Below are positions 35,384 through 45,097 of a stretch of DNA of 64,000 bases, piece after piece. This DNA comes from Roseovarius sp. ZX-A-9 (GTDB lineage Bacteria > Pseudomonadota > Alphaproteobacteria > Rhodobacterales > Rhodobacteraceae). The notes under the pieces were generated by a model. That model worked only from the letters and a program-made list of their open reading frames with translations. It made no database searches and was not told the DNA's origin. The position numbers were made by a program, and so were the translations under genes. Location of the stretch: the NCBI RefSeq assembly GCF_028369135.1, contig NZ_JAPWHW010000008.1, positions 62,001-126,000 of the forward strand. Direction: 5' to 3'. How positions within the stretch are numbered: the stretch's first letter is position 1; every line of letters begins with the position of its first letter.

Positions 35384-36052
35384 TCAGGCCTTCGCCAACT
35401 GATCGACCAGCCCCGCGAACATCGCCGCACCGTCGGTGCCACCGTGGGCCGACTCGGCCATCCGCTCGGGGTGTGGCATCATGCCCAGCACGCGGCGGTT
35501 CGCCGATACGATACCGGCAATGTCCTCGACAGACCCGTTGGGATTGTCCAGATACCGGAACGCCACGCGGTCCTCGGCATTGAGCATGCGCAGCGTCTCG
35601 GCATCGGCGTGATAGTTGCCATCGTGATGCGCGATCGGCACCGTGATCACATCGCCCTTGCCATATCCGGCGGTAAAGGCCGTGTCAGCTGTCTCGACCC
35701 GCAATTCCACCGGTTTGCACACGTATTTCAGCGCGGCATTGCGCAGCAGGACGCCGGGCAGCAGCCCGGTTTCGGTCAGGATCTGGAACCCGTTGCAGAT
35801 GCCCAGCACAAAGCCGCCCTTGTCCGCATGCGCCACCACCGACCGGCAGATCGGTGAGTTGGCAGCGATCGCGCCGCAGCGCAGGTAATCACCAAAGGAA
35901 AACCCGCCGGGCACGCCGATCAGATCGACACCGTCGGGCAGGCTGGTATCCTTGTGCCACACCATCGAAACGCGCGCCCCGGCCCGCTCCAGCGCGACAG
36001 CCAGATCGCGGTCACAGTTCGATCCGGGAAAGACGATGACGGCAGCGTGCAT
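35384..36052 (-). CDS. purQ: Phosphoribosylformylglycinamidine synthase subunit PurQ
   Basis: 222 aa. Glutamine amidotransferase subunit that supplies ammonia to PurL for FGAM synthesis (purine pathway). The class I nucleophile is in GICNGFQ, with the His-Glu pair in [17 protein letters not shown] at the N-terminus is typical. Its ATG overlaps the purS stop (TGATG), so the two are coupled. Confidence 0.97.
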   Translation of the reverse strand: MHAAVIVFPGSNCDRDLAVALERAGARVSMVWHKDTSLPDGVDLIGVPGGFSFGDYLRCGAIAANSPICRSVVAHADKGGFVLGICNGFQILTETGLLPGVLLRNAALKYVCKPVELRVETADTAFTAGYGKGDVITVPIAHHDGNYHADAETLRMLNAEDRVAFRYLDNPNGSVEDIAGIVSANRRVLGMMPHPERMAESAHGGTDGAAMFAGLVDQLAKA

Positions 36053-36291
36053 CAGGCGATCTCCACCGAATAACTTTCGATGACCGTATTCGCGAGCAGC
36101 TTTTCGCACATCGCGGTCACCGTCTCGCGGGCTTTGGCCTCATCGGTCTCGGCCAGATCCAGTTCGATTACCTTGCCCTGACGAACGCCGTTCACGCCGT
36201 CAAAACCCAGACTGCCCAAAGCGTGGCGCACAGCCTCGCCCTGCGGGTCCAGAACACCGTTTTTCAACATCACATGCACGCGTGCTTTCAT
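36052..36291 (-). CDS. purS: PurS subunit of FGAM synthase
   Basis: 79 aa. Small subunit that bridges PurQ and PurL in the three-part enzyme found in Gram-positives and alphaproteobacteria. [18 protein letters not shown] at the start and GKVIELDL are typical. It lies between purC and purQ, all on the minus strand. purL is not in the window. Confidence 0.96.
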   Translation of the reverse strand: MKARVHVMLKNGVLDPQGEAVRHALGSLGFDGVNGVRQGKVIELDLAETDEAKARETVTAMCEKLLANTVIESYSVEIA

Positions 36292-36340
36292 TGCACTACT
36301 CCTGCTCGCACGGGCACCTTTGGCGCCCGGTAATTGGACC

Positions 36341-37102
36341 TCAGTTAATCAATGTCGGGCGCGCCATCGGTGTCGCCCCCTTTGGCAGCACACCGAGCCT
36401 TTTTGCCACTTCGGTGTAAGCATCCGTCAGGCTGCCCAGATCGCGGCGGAACACATCCTTGTCCAGCTTCTGGCCGGTCTCGATATCCCACAGCCGGCAG
36501 CTGTCGGGGCTGATCTCGTCGGCGACGATCAGGCGCTGGAAATCACCGTCATAGACGCGGCCGATCTCGATCTTGAAATCAATCAGCTTGATGCCGACAC
36601 CGTACATCACACCAGCGAGGAAATCGTTCACCCGCAGCGCCAGGCTCAGCATGTCATCCATGTCCTGCTGGCTGGCCCAGCCGAAGGCGGCGATATGCTC
36701 TTCGGTGACCAGCGGATCGCCCAGCTTGTCGTCCTTCAGGCAATATTCAACGATGGGACGCGGCAGTTGCGTGCCCTCGTCCATGCCCAGACGCTTAGCC
36801 ATCGAGCCCGCGGCATAATTGCGCACGATCACTTCCAGCGGAATGATCTCGACCGCGCGCACCAGTTGCTCGCGCATGTTGAGCCGCTTCAGGAAATGCG
36901 TGGGCACCCCGATATTGTTCAGCCCGGTCATGAAATATTCGCTGAGGATGTTGTTAAGCACTCCCTTGCCTTCGATCACCGCCTTCTTCTCGGCGTTGAA
37001 TGCAGTGGCGTCATCCTTGAAATACTGAACAATCGTGCCCGGCTCGGGGCCTTCAAAGAGGGTTTTGGCCTTGCCTTCGTAAATCTTCTTGCGACGTGCC
37101 AT
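36341..37102 (-). CDS. purC: SAICAR synthetase PurC
   Basis: 253 aa. It joins aspartate to CAIR in purine synthesis. [13 protein letters not shown] at the N-terminus, [13 protein letters not shown], and [15 protein letters not shown] are typical. GGAGA precedes the start at 37102. First gene of purC-purS-purQ, divergent from the binding-protein gene. Confidence 0.97.
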   Translation of the reverse strand: MARRKKIYEGKAKTLFEGPEPGTIVQYFKDDATAFNAEKKAVIEGKGVLNNILSEYFMTGLNNIGVPTHFLKRLNMREQLVRAVEIIPLEVIVRNYAAGSMAKRLGMDEGTQLPRPIVEYCLKDDKLGDPLVTEEHIAAFGWASQQDMDDMLSLALRVNDFLAGVMYGVGIKLIDFKIEIGRVYDGDFQRLIVADEISPDSCRLWDIETGQKLDKDVFRRDLGSLTDAYTEVAKRLGVLPKGATPMARPTLIN

Positions 37103-37344
37103 GTTTTCTCCATCCGCAGGCAGCTGCACGGGGCGCAGCTGCGACCCCATAGGTGCATGGCGCTCTCTTAGTCTATGGGGGGGATTGTCGCAAGCGCGTG
37201 TGACGGGCCAAAAATCCGGCCTGCCTGATGCCCGCTCAGCGGATTTGCGGCGCAATTGGTATGCGATTCCGGGTGGAATGGACCTTTCTCAGGAGACCAA
37301 TCGCTGCTCATCTAGGTCTCGGGCGCGTAAAACTGCCCCTGATA

Positions 37345-37350
37345 TATAAT
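37345..37350 (+). promoter_or_regulatory. Possible -10 element of the solute-binding protein gene
   Basis: A perfect TATAAT at 37345-37350 in a locally AT-rich run, 19 bases before the ATG at 37370. No matching -35 at 17 bp (GGCGCG there), and the implied leader would be very short, with transcription starting in or at the ribosome-binding site AGGAG. Treat as tentative. Confidence 0.25.
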
Positions 37351-37369
37351 ACCCATAGGAGATGACATT

Positions 37370-38443
37370 ATGTTACCCGCAGTTCGTGCCCTTTTGATCG
37401 GGACGACGGTTGCGTTCGTTTCCGGCTCAGCCTCAGCCGAAACATTGCGCCTGCTCACTTGGGGCTCTTACGCCCCCGAAGAAGTGATCCAAAAATTCAA
37501 GGAAAAGTATCCCGATATCGACGTCGAAGTGACCTTTTCCAACAACGAGGAAATGATCGCCAAGCTGCGCGCCACCAGCGGCGCCGGGTTCGATCTGGCG
37601 CAGCCGGGCTTCAACAGGGTTGCCGCCGCCCAGGAAGAATTCAACATCTACAAGCCTCTGGACCTGTCGCAGATCGACACCGACGTGATGGACCAGACAA
37701 TGCTCGACCGGGTCAAGGCCGACACCACAATCGACGGCGAAACCTATTCGGTCCCGCATCAATGGGGCACGTCCGGCATCATGGCCGATGTCAGCAAAGC
37801 GCCGGATATCGACGGCTGGGACGATCTGTGCAGTAGCGACTACGCCGGAGCCACTTCCATGCGGTTGCGCCGGACGATCCTGATCGGCACGGCGTTCTCG
37901 ATGGGGTTCGATCCGTTCTCGCTCTACGGTGACCTTGAAGCCTACGAAGACATGCTGGACAAGGTTTCCGGCAGGTTGATCGAGTGCAAAAGCGTCGTCA
38001 AAACCTACTGGACCGGCGGCGACGATCTCGCAGCGCTCATGCTCTCGGGAGAGGTCGTGGCGTCCGAAACATGGGATTCGACCGCTTACAAACTTTACGA
38101 AAAGAACCCGAATATCCACTTCATCCCGCCGGAAACCGGTGCGTTGGGCTGGATCGACGGATTCTCGATCCCGCGTCTCGGCAAGGCAGACGACGCGGCC
38201 TACAAGTGGATAAACTTCGTGCTCCAGCCCGAGATCGTCACGCTGATGTCCGACAGCAGCGGCGCGGTTGCTGCCGTGAAGAACGGCGTCCAGCTCTTGC
38301 CCGATGACAAGCGCGCAGCGGTGGAGCTCGCTTTCGGCGAAGAAGAAATCGCCAACATCAAATGGGCCGCACGCATCCAGCCGGGGGTTGAAGACCTTGA
38401 AGGCATGGCGCTCGCCCGGATCAAGGCCGCCACGGGCGAATAA
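37370..38443 (+). CDS. Polyamine-type periplasmic solute-binding protein (orphan)
   Basis: 357 aa. Signal peptide about 1-23 (SASAETL). The mature protein matches the PotD/spermidine-putrescine class: LRLLTWGSYAPEEVIQKF, a WGTSG segment, TWDSTAYKLY, and a C-terminal YKWINFVLQPEI region. It would deliver a polyamine or similar amine to an ABC transporter, but no permease or ATPase gene is adjacent. AGGAG is placed eight bases before the start. It sits between purC and the zeta-subunit gene and may be an insertion into an otherwise conserved pair. Confidence 0.87.
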   Translation: MLPAVRALLIGTTVAFVSGSASAETLRLLTWGSYAPEEVIQKFKEKYPDIDVEVTFSNNEEMIAKLRATSGAGFDLAQPGFNRVAAAQEEFNIYKPLDLSQIDTDVMDQTMLDRVKADTTIDGETYSVPHQWGTSGIMADVSKAPDIDGWDDLCSSDYAGATSMRLRRTILIGTAFSMGFDPFSLYGDLEAYEDMLDKVSGRLIECKSVVKTYWTGGDDLAALMLSGEVVASETWDSTAYKLYEKNPNIHFIPPETGALGWIDGFSIPRLGKADDAAYKWINFVLQPEIVTLMSDSSGAVAAVKNGVQLLPDDKRAAVELAFGEEEIANIKWAARIQPGVEDLEGMALARIKAATGE

Positions 38444-38480
38444 GGCCAATAGAACGGGCTGGCAGCATCCCTGCCCGCCC

Positions 38481-38515
38481 GTCCCCGCGACATTGCACAC
38501 GAATGTTGCGGGGAC
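38481..38515 (+). terminator. Long stem-loop after the solute-binding protein gene
   Basis: Arms GTCCCCGCGACATT (38481-38494) and AATGTTGCGGGGAC (38502-38515) form 14 pairs with one G-T wobble around a 7-base loop. There is no T-run after it. It is 37 bases past the stop codon. Confidence 0.5.
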
Positions 38516-38704
38516 GAACAACAAGACCGACGCGATTTTTCGCAAACCGGTAGATTCCCCCCTGCATTCGCGCAAAATCACCCTGCATATCGACAGTTTT
38601 ATGCGTGTTCTCGCACCTGTGTATGTTCGTGGGACTTGCGATCAGACGCGGCGATGGGCATATCGGACCCTGAGAGAAATGCCTGCAACCGGGGGACCTG
38701 ATCC

Positions 38705-39019
38705 ATGACCACTTTCGACGAGCGTAAAGATGCATTCGAGAACAAGTATGCCCATGACGAAGAAATGAAGTTCAAGGCCGAAGCCCGCCGCAACAAGCTG
38801 CTGGGCCTTTGGGCTGCCGATCTGATGGGCAAAACCGGCGACGATGCACTGGCCTACGCGAAAGAAGTCATCAAGGCCGATTTCGAAGAGGCCGGCTCGG
38901 AAGACGTGGTGCGCAAGGTTGCCGCCGATCTGGGCGACAAGGCCGATCCCGACACCATCCGGGCCAAGATGGAAGAGCTGATGGGCGAGGCCAAGGCACA
39001 GCTCATGACCGAAGTCTGA
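38705..39019 (+). CDS. ATP synthase F1 inhibitor zeta subunit (DUF1476)
   Basis: 104 aa. In Paracoccus and other alphaproteobacteria, the zeta subunit binds F1 through its N-terminal inhibitory region and blocks ATP hydrolysis. The sequence has the characteristic MTTFDERKDAFENKYAHDEE start, an RRNKLLGLWAA helix, and a four-helix C-terminal part. GGGGGA precedes the ATG. The ATP synthase operon is not in the window. Confidence 0.92.
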   Translation: MTTFDERKDAFENKYAHDEEMKFKAEARRNKLLGLWAADLMGKTGDDALAYAKEVIKADFEEAGSEDVVRKVAADLGDKADPDTIRAKMEELMGEAKAQLMTEV

Positions 39020-39050
39020 TCAAGCGGATCAGCAAATTCTGAATGGCCTG

Positions 39051-39072
39051 GGCGCGCCCGAGATGGCGCGCC
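39051..39072 (+). terminator. Stem-loop after the zeta-subunit gene
   Basis: Two copies of the palindrome GGCGCGCC (39051-39058 and 39065-39072) flank the 6-base loop CGAGAT, giving an 8-bp stem. No T-run follows. It lies 31 bases past the zeta-subunit stop. Confidence 0.4.
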
Positions 39073-39170
39073 GGCACACGGGGTGCCCTGGTCAGACTGG
39101 CGCGGAATATGCATTTGCACGGCCTTTCGCGACATGGCACAAGGCCCCCATACTGGATCAGGAGTGTCCC

Positions 39171-40184
39171 ATGACCAACGCGCTTTCCCGCATGCTTGCC
39201 ACCCGCGACTGGGTTCTGGCCGACGGGGCGACGGGCACGAACCTCTTCAATATGGGGCTCGAATCCGGCGATCCGCCAGAGATGTGGAACGACAAGCATC
39301 CGGACCGGATCCTCAAGCTCTACCAGATGGCGGTGGATGCTGGCAGCGATCTCTTTCTGACCAATTCCTTTGGCGGCAACGCCGCGCGGCTGAAACTGCA
39401 CGGCGCGCAGAAACGCGCCCGCGAGTTGTCGCGCATTTCGGCCGAACTGGGCCGCGAAGTGGCCGACAAGACTGATCGTGACATCATCGTCGCCGGTTCA
39501 GTTGGCCCGACGGGCGAAATCATGGCGCCGATGGGCGCGCTCACCCACGAACTGGCAGTAGAGATCTTCCACGAGCAGGCCGAAGGTCTGAAAGAGGGCG
39601 GCGCAGATGTCTGCTGGCTCGAAACCATCTCGGCCCCAGAGGAATACAAGGCCGCCGCCGAAGCGTTCAAACTGGCCGGAATGCCCTGGTGCGGCACGAT
39701 GAGTTTCGATACCGCCGGGCGCACGATGATGGGGATGACCTCCTCCGCGATGGCCGACATGGTCGAGACGCTGGACAATACGCCGCTGGCCTACGGCGCC
39801 AATTGCGGCACCGGTGCCTCGGATCTGCTACGCACGGTTCTGGGCTTTGTCGCGCAGGGCACCGAACGGCCCATCATCGCCAAGGGCAACGCCGGCATCC
39901 CGAAATATGTCGATGGACACATCCATTACGACGGCACCCCCGATCTGATGGCAGACTACGCGTGCCTGGCCCGCGACGCCGGTGCCACGATCATCGGCGG
40001 CTGCTGTGGCACCATGGCCGACCATCTGTCCCGGATGCGCGAGGCGCTGGAAACCCGCCCTGTCGGCCCGCGCCCGACGCTGGAGCAGATCACCGCAGCC
40101 CTCGGCGCGTTCTCATCTGCCGTGGACGGCACCGGCGACGACAATCCCGCACCTTCGCGCAAATCGCGCCGCCGCCGCGGCTGA
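39171..40184 (+). CDS. bmt: Homocysteine S-methyltransferase (BHMT/MetH-N type)
   Basis: 337 aa. It transfers a methyl group to homocysteine. The barrel has DGATGTNLFNMGL at the start and the zinc ligands Cys212 (GANCGTG), Cys278 and Cys279 (GGCCGT). It is the stand-alone equivalent of the MetH homocysteine domain. The corrinoid protein gene (43077) and a DUF1638 gene (44407) lie 3-5 kb away on the same strand, which fits the split methionine synthase of roseobacters; it may instead be a betaine-homocysteine enzyme. A C-terminal basic tail (SRKSRRRRG) is extra. GGAGTG precedes the start. Confidence 0.88.
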   Translation: MTNALSRMLATRDWVLADGATGTNLFNMGLESGDPPEMWNDKHPDRILKLYQMAVDAGSDLFLTNSFGGNAARLKLHGAQKRARELSRISAELGREVADKTDRDIIVAGSVGPTGEIMAPMGALTHELAVEIFHEQAEGLKEGGADVCWLETISAPEEYKAAAEAFKLAGMPWCGTMSFDTAGRTMMGMTSSAMADMVETLDNTPLAYGANCGTGASDLLRTVLGFVAQGTERPIIAKGNAGIPKYVDGHIHYDGTPDLMADYACLARDAGATIIGGCCGTMADHLSRMREALETRPVGPRPTLEQITAALGAFSSAVDGTGDDNPAPSRKSRRRRG

Positions 40185-40227
40185 ACCCGGTCTTGCAGCC
40201 TGCCGCGCACGTTACGCGGCGGGTTCA
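40182..40227. terminator. Nested hairpins between convergent genes
   Basis: TGAACCCG (40182-40189) pairs with CGGGTTCA (40220-40227), and inside it GCCGCG (40202-40207) pairs with CGCGGC (40215-40220), sharing one base. It spans the bmt stop codon and the end of the convergent gene, so it could act on both transcripts. Confidence 0.4.
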
Positions 40228-41658
40228 ATCGTCAAAATAGTCCGATTTGGTCGGATCACCGGCCAGCGGCGCCCAAGGTACCGCAACCCCGTCAAACATA
40301 TCGGCTTCGATCCGATCGGCCGCAGCGCGGTTATTCCTCGCCGCCTGCGTATCACGACCGCAGCTCAGCAGATAGGGATGCCCAAAGCGTTTGGCAGTCT
40401 GTTCAAACTCCCGCGCAGCATGTTCACCGCCCCCCTCGGTCACGTATCCCGCCGCCGTGCTGCTTTCCGCGTAGGTCAGACGATCCAGTTTGTACCATGT
40501 CGACCGGATCATGTTGCGCAACGAATCCGACTGGTAGGTCACGTTTTCACGGCGACCCAGCGGGATACCACGCAGGGCGAGCAATTCCAGTGGCTGCTCC
40601 ACCGCCACGGACTGGTTCCCTGCCCCGCCGAGGAATTCCGGCGCGGGGCAATGCCCGTCCTCCACCATGTCGAGCAGGGAATTGCTCAGACAATACTGGC
40701 TTTTCGCGCGCAACCGCTCCACCTCGCCCTCATTACTGTCCCCAAATTTCGCCGCGATCGCCTGAAAATCGGTTTTCAGCCACTCATCCGCCTGATCGCG
40801 CGTATAGGGGAGCAGATATTCCTGTTCGACCTCGATTGTCGCAATGGCCGCGCGCCCGCAAAACTGCGCGCGATAGGGCGCAAAGTTTTCGCCGCCCGCC
40901 ACCGCGTCCACGCGCCTGCTGCCCGTCTTTTCGGCCAGATAGTCAGCAACGGTTCTCGCGCGATCCCCTGCCAGATGCGTCCTGCGCCGTTCGAACCGGT
41001 CCTCGGCATAGCCTTCCACCGGCGCTTCGCCCAGCCGCACTTCGCGCTTGAAACACATCGCATCCGGATTGTCCCGCTCTTCGAATAGCCCGAGCGCTTC
41101 CTCTAGGATCGCGACATGTTCGGCGCGCAACTTGCTGCTGTAGCGTTTGAAATTCAGCAACCGGACCGCATAGGTACGGGTTTCGACCTGGTAAATGCCT
41201 TCGGTCCGAAACTTGGTATCTTGTAACGTGATCCCGCCATAGGCATCCGAGCTGTGCTGCTCGGCCGCGCTCAGCTCCTCGTTGAAACTGTTATAGGCCG
41301 GCTCGGTCATGGTGCCAAAGGTAAACCATACGGTAAATTCCGTTTCGCTTTCCGGCTCTATTGTGACCATGGGCGCGTTCGGTGCGACCTGACCCGCCCA
41401 GAGGTTCCGGTTCTCGTCATATACCGCCGTGAACTGCCCGTCGGGAAACGACACTCTCAGCACGGCGCCGCATTCCTCGACGTCGAGCTTGAACAACGAG
41501 GGGCCCGCATCCCTTGTTTCATACATCTTGTTGGTCGCCGGTGCGCTGTGATTATAAATACCGGCCCGTGGCACGATGATCTCGTCCTGCGCCGCGACGG
41601 GGATTGCGTTCAGGAAGCAGACGCTCGCGATGATGATTGATGATGGGATACGTGACAT
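40225..41658 (-). CDS. Secreted protein with an OmpA-like segment, unknown function
   Basis: 477 aa. Signal peptide about 1-23 (AAQ). The middle (about 210-265) reads like an OmpA C-terminal domain: VEGYAEDRFERRRTHLAGDRARTVADYLAE, followed by VDAVAGGEN. In that domain this region binds peptidoglycan. The remaining parts are not recognised. AGGTG is placed upstream of the start. It interrupts the spacing between the methyltransferase and corrinoid genes and faces them. Confidence 0.6.
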   Translation of the reverse strand: MSRIPSSIIIASVCFLNAIPVAAQDEIIVPRAGIYNHSAPATNKMYETRDAGPSLFKLDVEECGAVLRVSFPDGQFTAVYDENRNLWAGQVAPNAPMVTIEPESETEFTVWFTFGTMTEPAYNSFNEELSAAEQHSSDAYGGITLQDTKFRTEGIYQVETRTYAVRLLNFKRYSSKLRAEHVAILEEALGLFEERDNPDAMCFKREVRLGEAPVEGYAEDRFERRRTHLAGDRARTVADYLAEKTGSRRVDAVAGGENFAPYRAQFCGRAAIATIEVEQEYLLPYTRDQADEWLKTDFQAIAAKFGDSNEGEVERLRAKSQYCLSNSLLDMVEDGHCPAPEFLGGAGNQSVAVEQPLELLALRGIPLGRRENVTYQSDSLRNMIRSTWYKLDRLTYAESSTAAGYVTEGGGEHAAREFEQTAKRFGHPYLLSCGRDTQAARNNRAAADRIEADMFDGVAVPWAPLAGDPTKSDYFDD

Positions 41659-41746
41659 CAGGAAACACCTCGGGATTTGGGTACTCTACCCCCGCACCCT
41701 TAGCACAAAATCCAGAATCACTGAACCTCCCCCAAGAATCATGCAC

Positions 41747-42844
41747 CTAGAACAGCGACAACTGATCACCCATCTGCCCCGGCGCGCGAAACAGATCGGT
41801 CCGCAATGCAGGCAGCGTCCGGTCCAACCCCAGCCGCCGCACGGCGGTATCGAAACGGCGCGCGATGATTTCGGCATAGGGGCCGGTGCCGCGCATGCGC
41901 TGGCCCCAGCGGTCGTCGTAATCCTTGCCGCCATGCATGTCGCGTATATGCCCCATCACCCGGCCTGCGCGATGCGGGTAATGCTCGGCCAGCCATTCCT
42001 TGAACAGCGGCGCCACTTCCATCGGCAGCCGCAGCATGATCCAGCTCGCGGCAACAGCCCCCGCGTCACGCCCGGCTGCCAGCAACGCCTCCAGCTCGTG
42101 ATCGGTCAGCCCCGGAATCAGCGGCGAGGTCATAATCCGCACCGGAATGCCTGCCTCGCTCAGGGCACGGATGGTGGCTAGTCGGCGCTTGGGGCTGGGC
42201 GCGCGCGGCTCCAGCCTGCGCGCCAGCCCCGCATCCAGAGTCGTCACCGAGATCCCCACCCGCACCAGCCCGTCACGCGCCAGTTCCTGCAATATGTCGA
42301 TGTCGCGCTCGATCAGCGCGCCTTTGGTCACGATGCCGACCGGATGGCGGAAATCACGCAGCACCTTCAGCACCTCGCGCGTCACCTCGTGGGTTTTCTC
42401 GATCGGCTGGTAGGGATCGGTATTGGTGCCAATGGCGATGGTTTGCGGCGTGTAGGCGCGGTGGCGCAATTCGTCACGCAGACGCGCGGGCGCTTCGGGC
42501 CGCGCCACCAACCGCGTCTCGAAATCCAGCCCCGCAGACAGCCCCAGCCACGCATGGCTGGGCCGCGCGAAACAATAGACGCAGCCATGCTCGCAGCCCC
42601 GGTAAGGATTGATCGACCGGTCAAATGGCAGATCCGGCGACCGGTTGTAGGTGATCACCCGGCGCGGCACTTCCAGCGTCGTCTGCGTCCGCAACACCCG
42701 CTGCGCGCCCGCCTCGGGCCCCGGCTCATCCCATCCATCTCCCTCGTAACGGCGGCTATGCCGCTCGAACCGCCCGGCGGCATTGCTCAGCGCCCCGCGG
42801 CCCGGAGAATGCTGATCAAAGGGGATGGTGGAATTGTGCGGCAT
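41747..42844 (-). CDS. SPL-like radical SAM protein (PA0069/Rv2578c family)
   Basis: 365 aa. Radical SAM proteins of this group are related to spore photoproduct lyase, which repairs UV lesions. The cluster motif is RGCEHGCVYCFARP (CxxxCxxC), followed by TKGALIERD and VGISVTTLD typical of the family. The substrate is unknown for this branch. The start at 42844 has GGAG close by. A perfect LexA-type operator (42857-42871) sits 13 bases upstream, so SOS control is predicted. Divergent from the corrinoid gene. Confidence 0.9.
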   Translation of the reverse strand: MPHNSTIPFDQHSPGRGALSNAAGRFERHSRRYEGDGWDEPGPEAGAQRVLRTQTTLEVPRRVITYNRSPDLPFDRSINPYRGCEHGCVYCFARPSHAWLGLSAGLDFETRLVARPEAPARLRDELRHRAYTPQTIAIGTNTDPYQPIEKTHEVTREVLKVLRDFRHPVGIVTKGALIERDIDILQELARDGLVRVGISVTTLDAGLARRLEPRAPSPKRRLATIRALSEAGIPVRIMTSPLIPGLTDHELEALLAAGRDAGAVAASWIMLRLPMEVAPLFKEWLAEHYPHRAGRVMGHIRDMHGGKDYDDRWGQRMRGTGPYAEIIARRFDTAVRRLGLDRTLPALRTDLFRAPGQMGDQLSLF

Positions 42845-42856
42845 GGCTCCACATTA

Positions 42857-42871
42857 GAACAAACATGGAAC
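42857..42871 (-). promoter_or_regulatory. Predicted LexA (SOS) operator of the SPL-like radical SAM gene
   Basis: The plus strand reads GAAC-AAACATG-GAAC, that is GTTC-N7-GTTC on the gene strand, the known LexA operator of Rhodobacter and other alphaproteobacteria. It lies 13-27 bases before the start codon of the radical SAM gene. Confidence 0.72.
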
Positions 42872-43076
42872 ATATGCAATAACACCATAATCATCTTGAG
42901 GTTTTCTCCGCCCCAGCGGTCAGATTCGCCATTATCGCCCTGACAAATGGCCGTTATAAGTCGGAACAGACGCGGCCAGTGTCGCAATTCGCAAAGTGCG
43001 CGCGAGCTAAACGGCTCAATGGTGAACCACGTAGAAGCAGGTCGCTAATGGCCTATAGAATTCGGGGAATGCATCC

Positions 43077-43781
<705 letters not shown>

Positions 43782-43805
43782 GGCGCTCCGACGTGCACGA
43801 TTCCA

Positions 43806-43836
43806 AAGGCCCCGTCCTTCCGGCGGGGCTTTTTTT
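43806..43836 (+). terminator. Rho-independent terminator after the corrinoid gene
   Basis: GCCCCG (43809-43814) pairs with CGGGGC (43824-43829), loop TCCTTCCGG, followed by seven T (43830-43836). Confidence 0.9.
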
Positions 43837-43878
43837 ATGGGTCAGCCAGCCTATCTCGAACAGAAGGAGGAACCGCCC

Positions 43879-44094
43879 ATGCCACTCGACAAGTTCGTGT
43901 TGATCCTCGTCTGCGTCATTGCCGCCGCATCTGCCACCGTCTGGATCGCGGTACTGCTGACAGCTGCCATCGAGATTCCCTTCGGCTGGCTGGGGCTCAT
44001 TCCGGCCGCGCTGGTGGCCTATGTGGTCTTTCGGGTGATTTCCGAACGGGTCGGCAACGCCGAAGAAGACCATTACGACAAGATGGATCACTGA
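43879..44094 (+). CDS. 71-aa membrane protein
   Basis: Two hydrophobic helices (about 5-30 and 33-52) and an acidic His-containing tail (AEEDHYDKMDH). AGGAGG is placed eight bases before the ATG, which supports translation. It ends 2 nt before the YbjQ gene, so the two are in one operon with DUF1638. Function unknown. Confidence 0.75.
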   Translation: MPLDKFVLILVCVIAAASATVWIAVLLTAAIEIPFGWLGLIPAALVAYVVFRVISERVGNAEEDHYDKMDH

Positions 44095-44096
44095 AC

Positions 44097-44420
44097 ATGC
44101 TTATCGTCACCACCCCCGACATCGCAGGGCGCCGCATCACAGAGACTCTCGGGCTCGTTCGCGGCTCCACCGTGCGCGCCAAACATCTGGGCACCGATAT
44201 CGTCGCATCCCTCAAGAACCTCGTCGGCGGCGAGGTGCGCGGCTATTCCTCGCTGATGGCGGGCGCCCGCGAACAGGCAATCGACCGCATGGCCGAGGAC
44301 GCCCGCCGCATGGGTGCGGACGCCATTGTGGCGATGCGCATGGAAACATCGGCAATTGCCAGCGGCGCCTCCGAGATCGTCGCCTACGGGACAGGAGTAC
44401 GCCTAGATGCAACCGATTGA
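44097..44420 (+). CDS. YbjQ-family protein
   Basis: 107 aa, normal length. YbjQ forms pentamers of unknown function. The family pattern is clear: GLVRGSTVRAKHLGTDI, LVGGEVRGYSSLMAGAREQAI, and MGADAIVAMRMET. It lies in a small operon between a 71-aa membrane protein and DUF1638 (14-bp overlap with the latter). Confidence 0.88.
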   Translation: MLIVTTPDIAGRRITETLGLVRGSTVRAKHLGTDIVASLKNLVGGEVRGYSSLMAGAREQAIDRMAEDARRMGADAIVAMRMETSAIASGASEIVAYGTGVRLDATD

Positions 44421-45048
44421 CGATGTGACACTCACCGAGGACGGGCTTGCCCCCACCGCAGCGCGCGGGCGCATCCTGCTGATTGCCTGTGGCGCGCTCG
44501 CCCGCGAAATCCTCGCGCTCATCCGCCTCAACGGCTGGGACCACATGACGCTCACCTGCCTGCCGGCCAAGCTGCATCTCTATCCTGACCGGATCACCGA
44601 GGCCGTCGAAGCCACCGTACTCGAACATCAGGGCCAGTTCGACAAGGTCTTCGTGGTCTACGCCGATTGCGGCACCGGCGGGCTACTGGCCGCGAAATGC
44701 GCCGAACTCGGGGTCGAGATGGTCGCGGGGCCGCATTGCTATTCCTTCTTCGAAGGCAATGACGCCTTCGCCGAACATGACAATGAAATCACCGCCTTCT
44801 ATCTCACCGATTTCCTGGTCAAGCAGTTCGACGCCTTCGTGTGGAAACCCATGGGGCTCGACCGCTATCCGCAACTTCTGGAAATGGTTTTCGGCAACTA
44901 CACCAAGCTGATCTACCAGGCGCAAACCGACGATCCCGCCCTGCGCGCCAAGGCCGAAGAGTGCGCCCGGCGGCTGAAACTGGACTATGAATACCGGTTT
45001 ACCGGCTACGGCGACCTGGCAAAAGCGCTGGAAAAACAGGCGCACTAG
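44407..45048 (+). CDS. DUF1638 domain-containing protein
   Basis: 213 aa. DUF1638 genes are often near corrinoid methyltransferase genes and are suspected of a role in corrinoid-dependent methyl transfer; the activity is not settled. RILLIACGALAREILAL and VFVVYADCGTGG in the N-terminal half, and PHCYSFFEGNDAF, are typical conserved cysteine/His-containing stretches. AGGAG lies inside the preceding gene. It supports the methionine-synthase reading of the neighbouring genes. Confidence 0.85.
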   Translation: MQPIDDVTLTEDGLAPTAARGRILLIACGALAREILALIRLNGWDHMTLTCLPAKLHLYPDRITEAVEATVLEHQGQFDKVFVVYADCGTGGLLAAKCAELGVEMVAGPHCYSFFEGNDAFAEHDNEITAFYLTDFLVKQFDAFVWKPMGLDRYPQLLEMVFGNYTKLIYQAQTDDPALRAKAEECARRLKLDYEYRFTGYGDLAKALEKQAH

Positions 45049-45097
45049 GGCCTTTGGCCTTAACGCACGGTCATGCCTTGCGCATCACCGCGGCGCG

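Noticed and set aside
42940..43076. Possible SAM-II-like riboswitch before the corrinoid gene (GCGAGCTAAACGG region)
   Set aside because: GCTAAA is present but the pseudoknot arms and the rest of the consensus could not be matched by eye; a covariance search would be needed.
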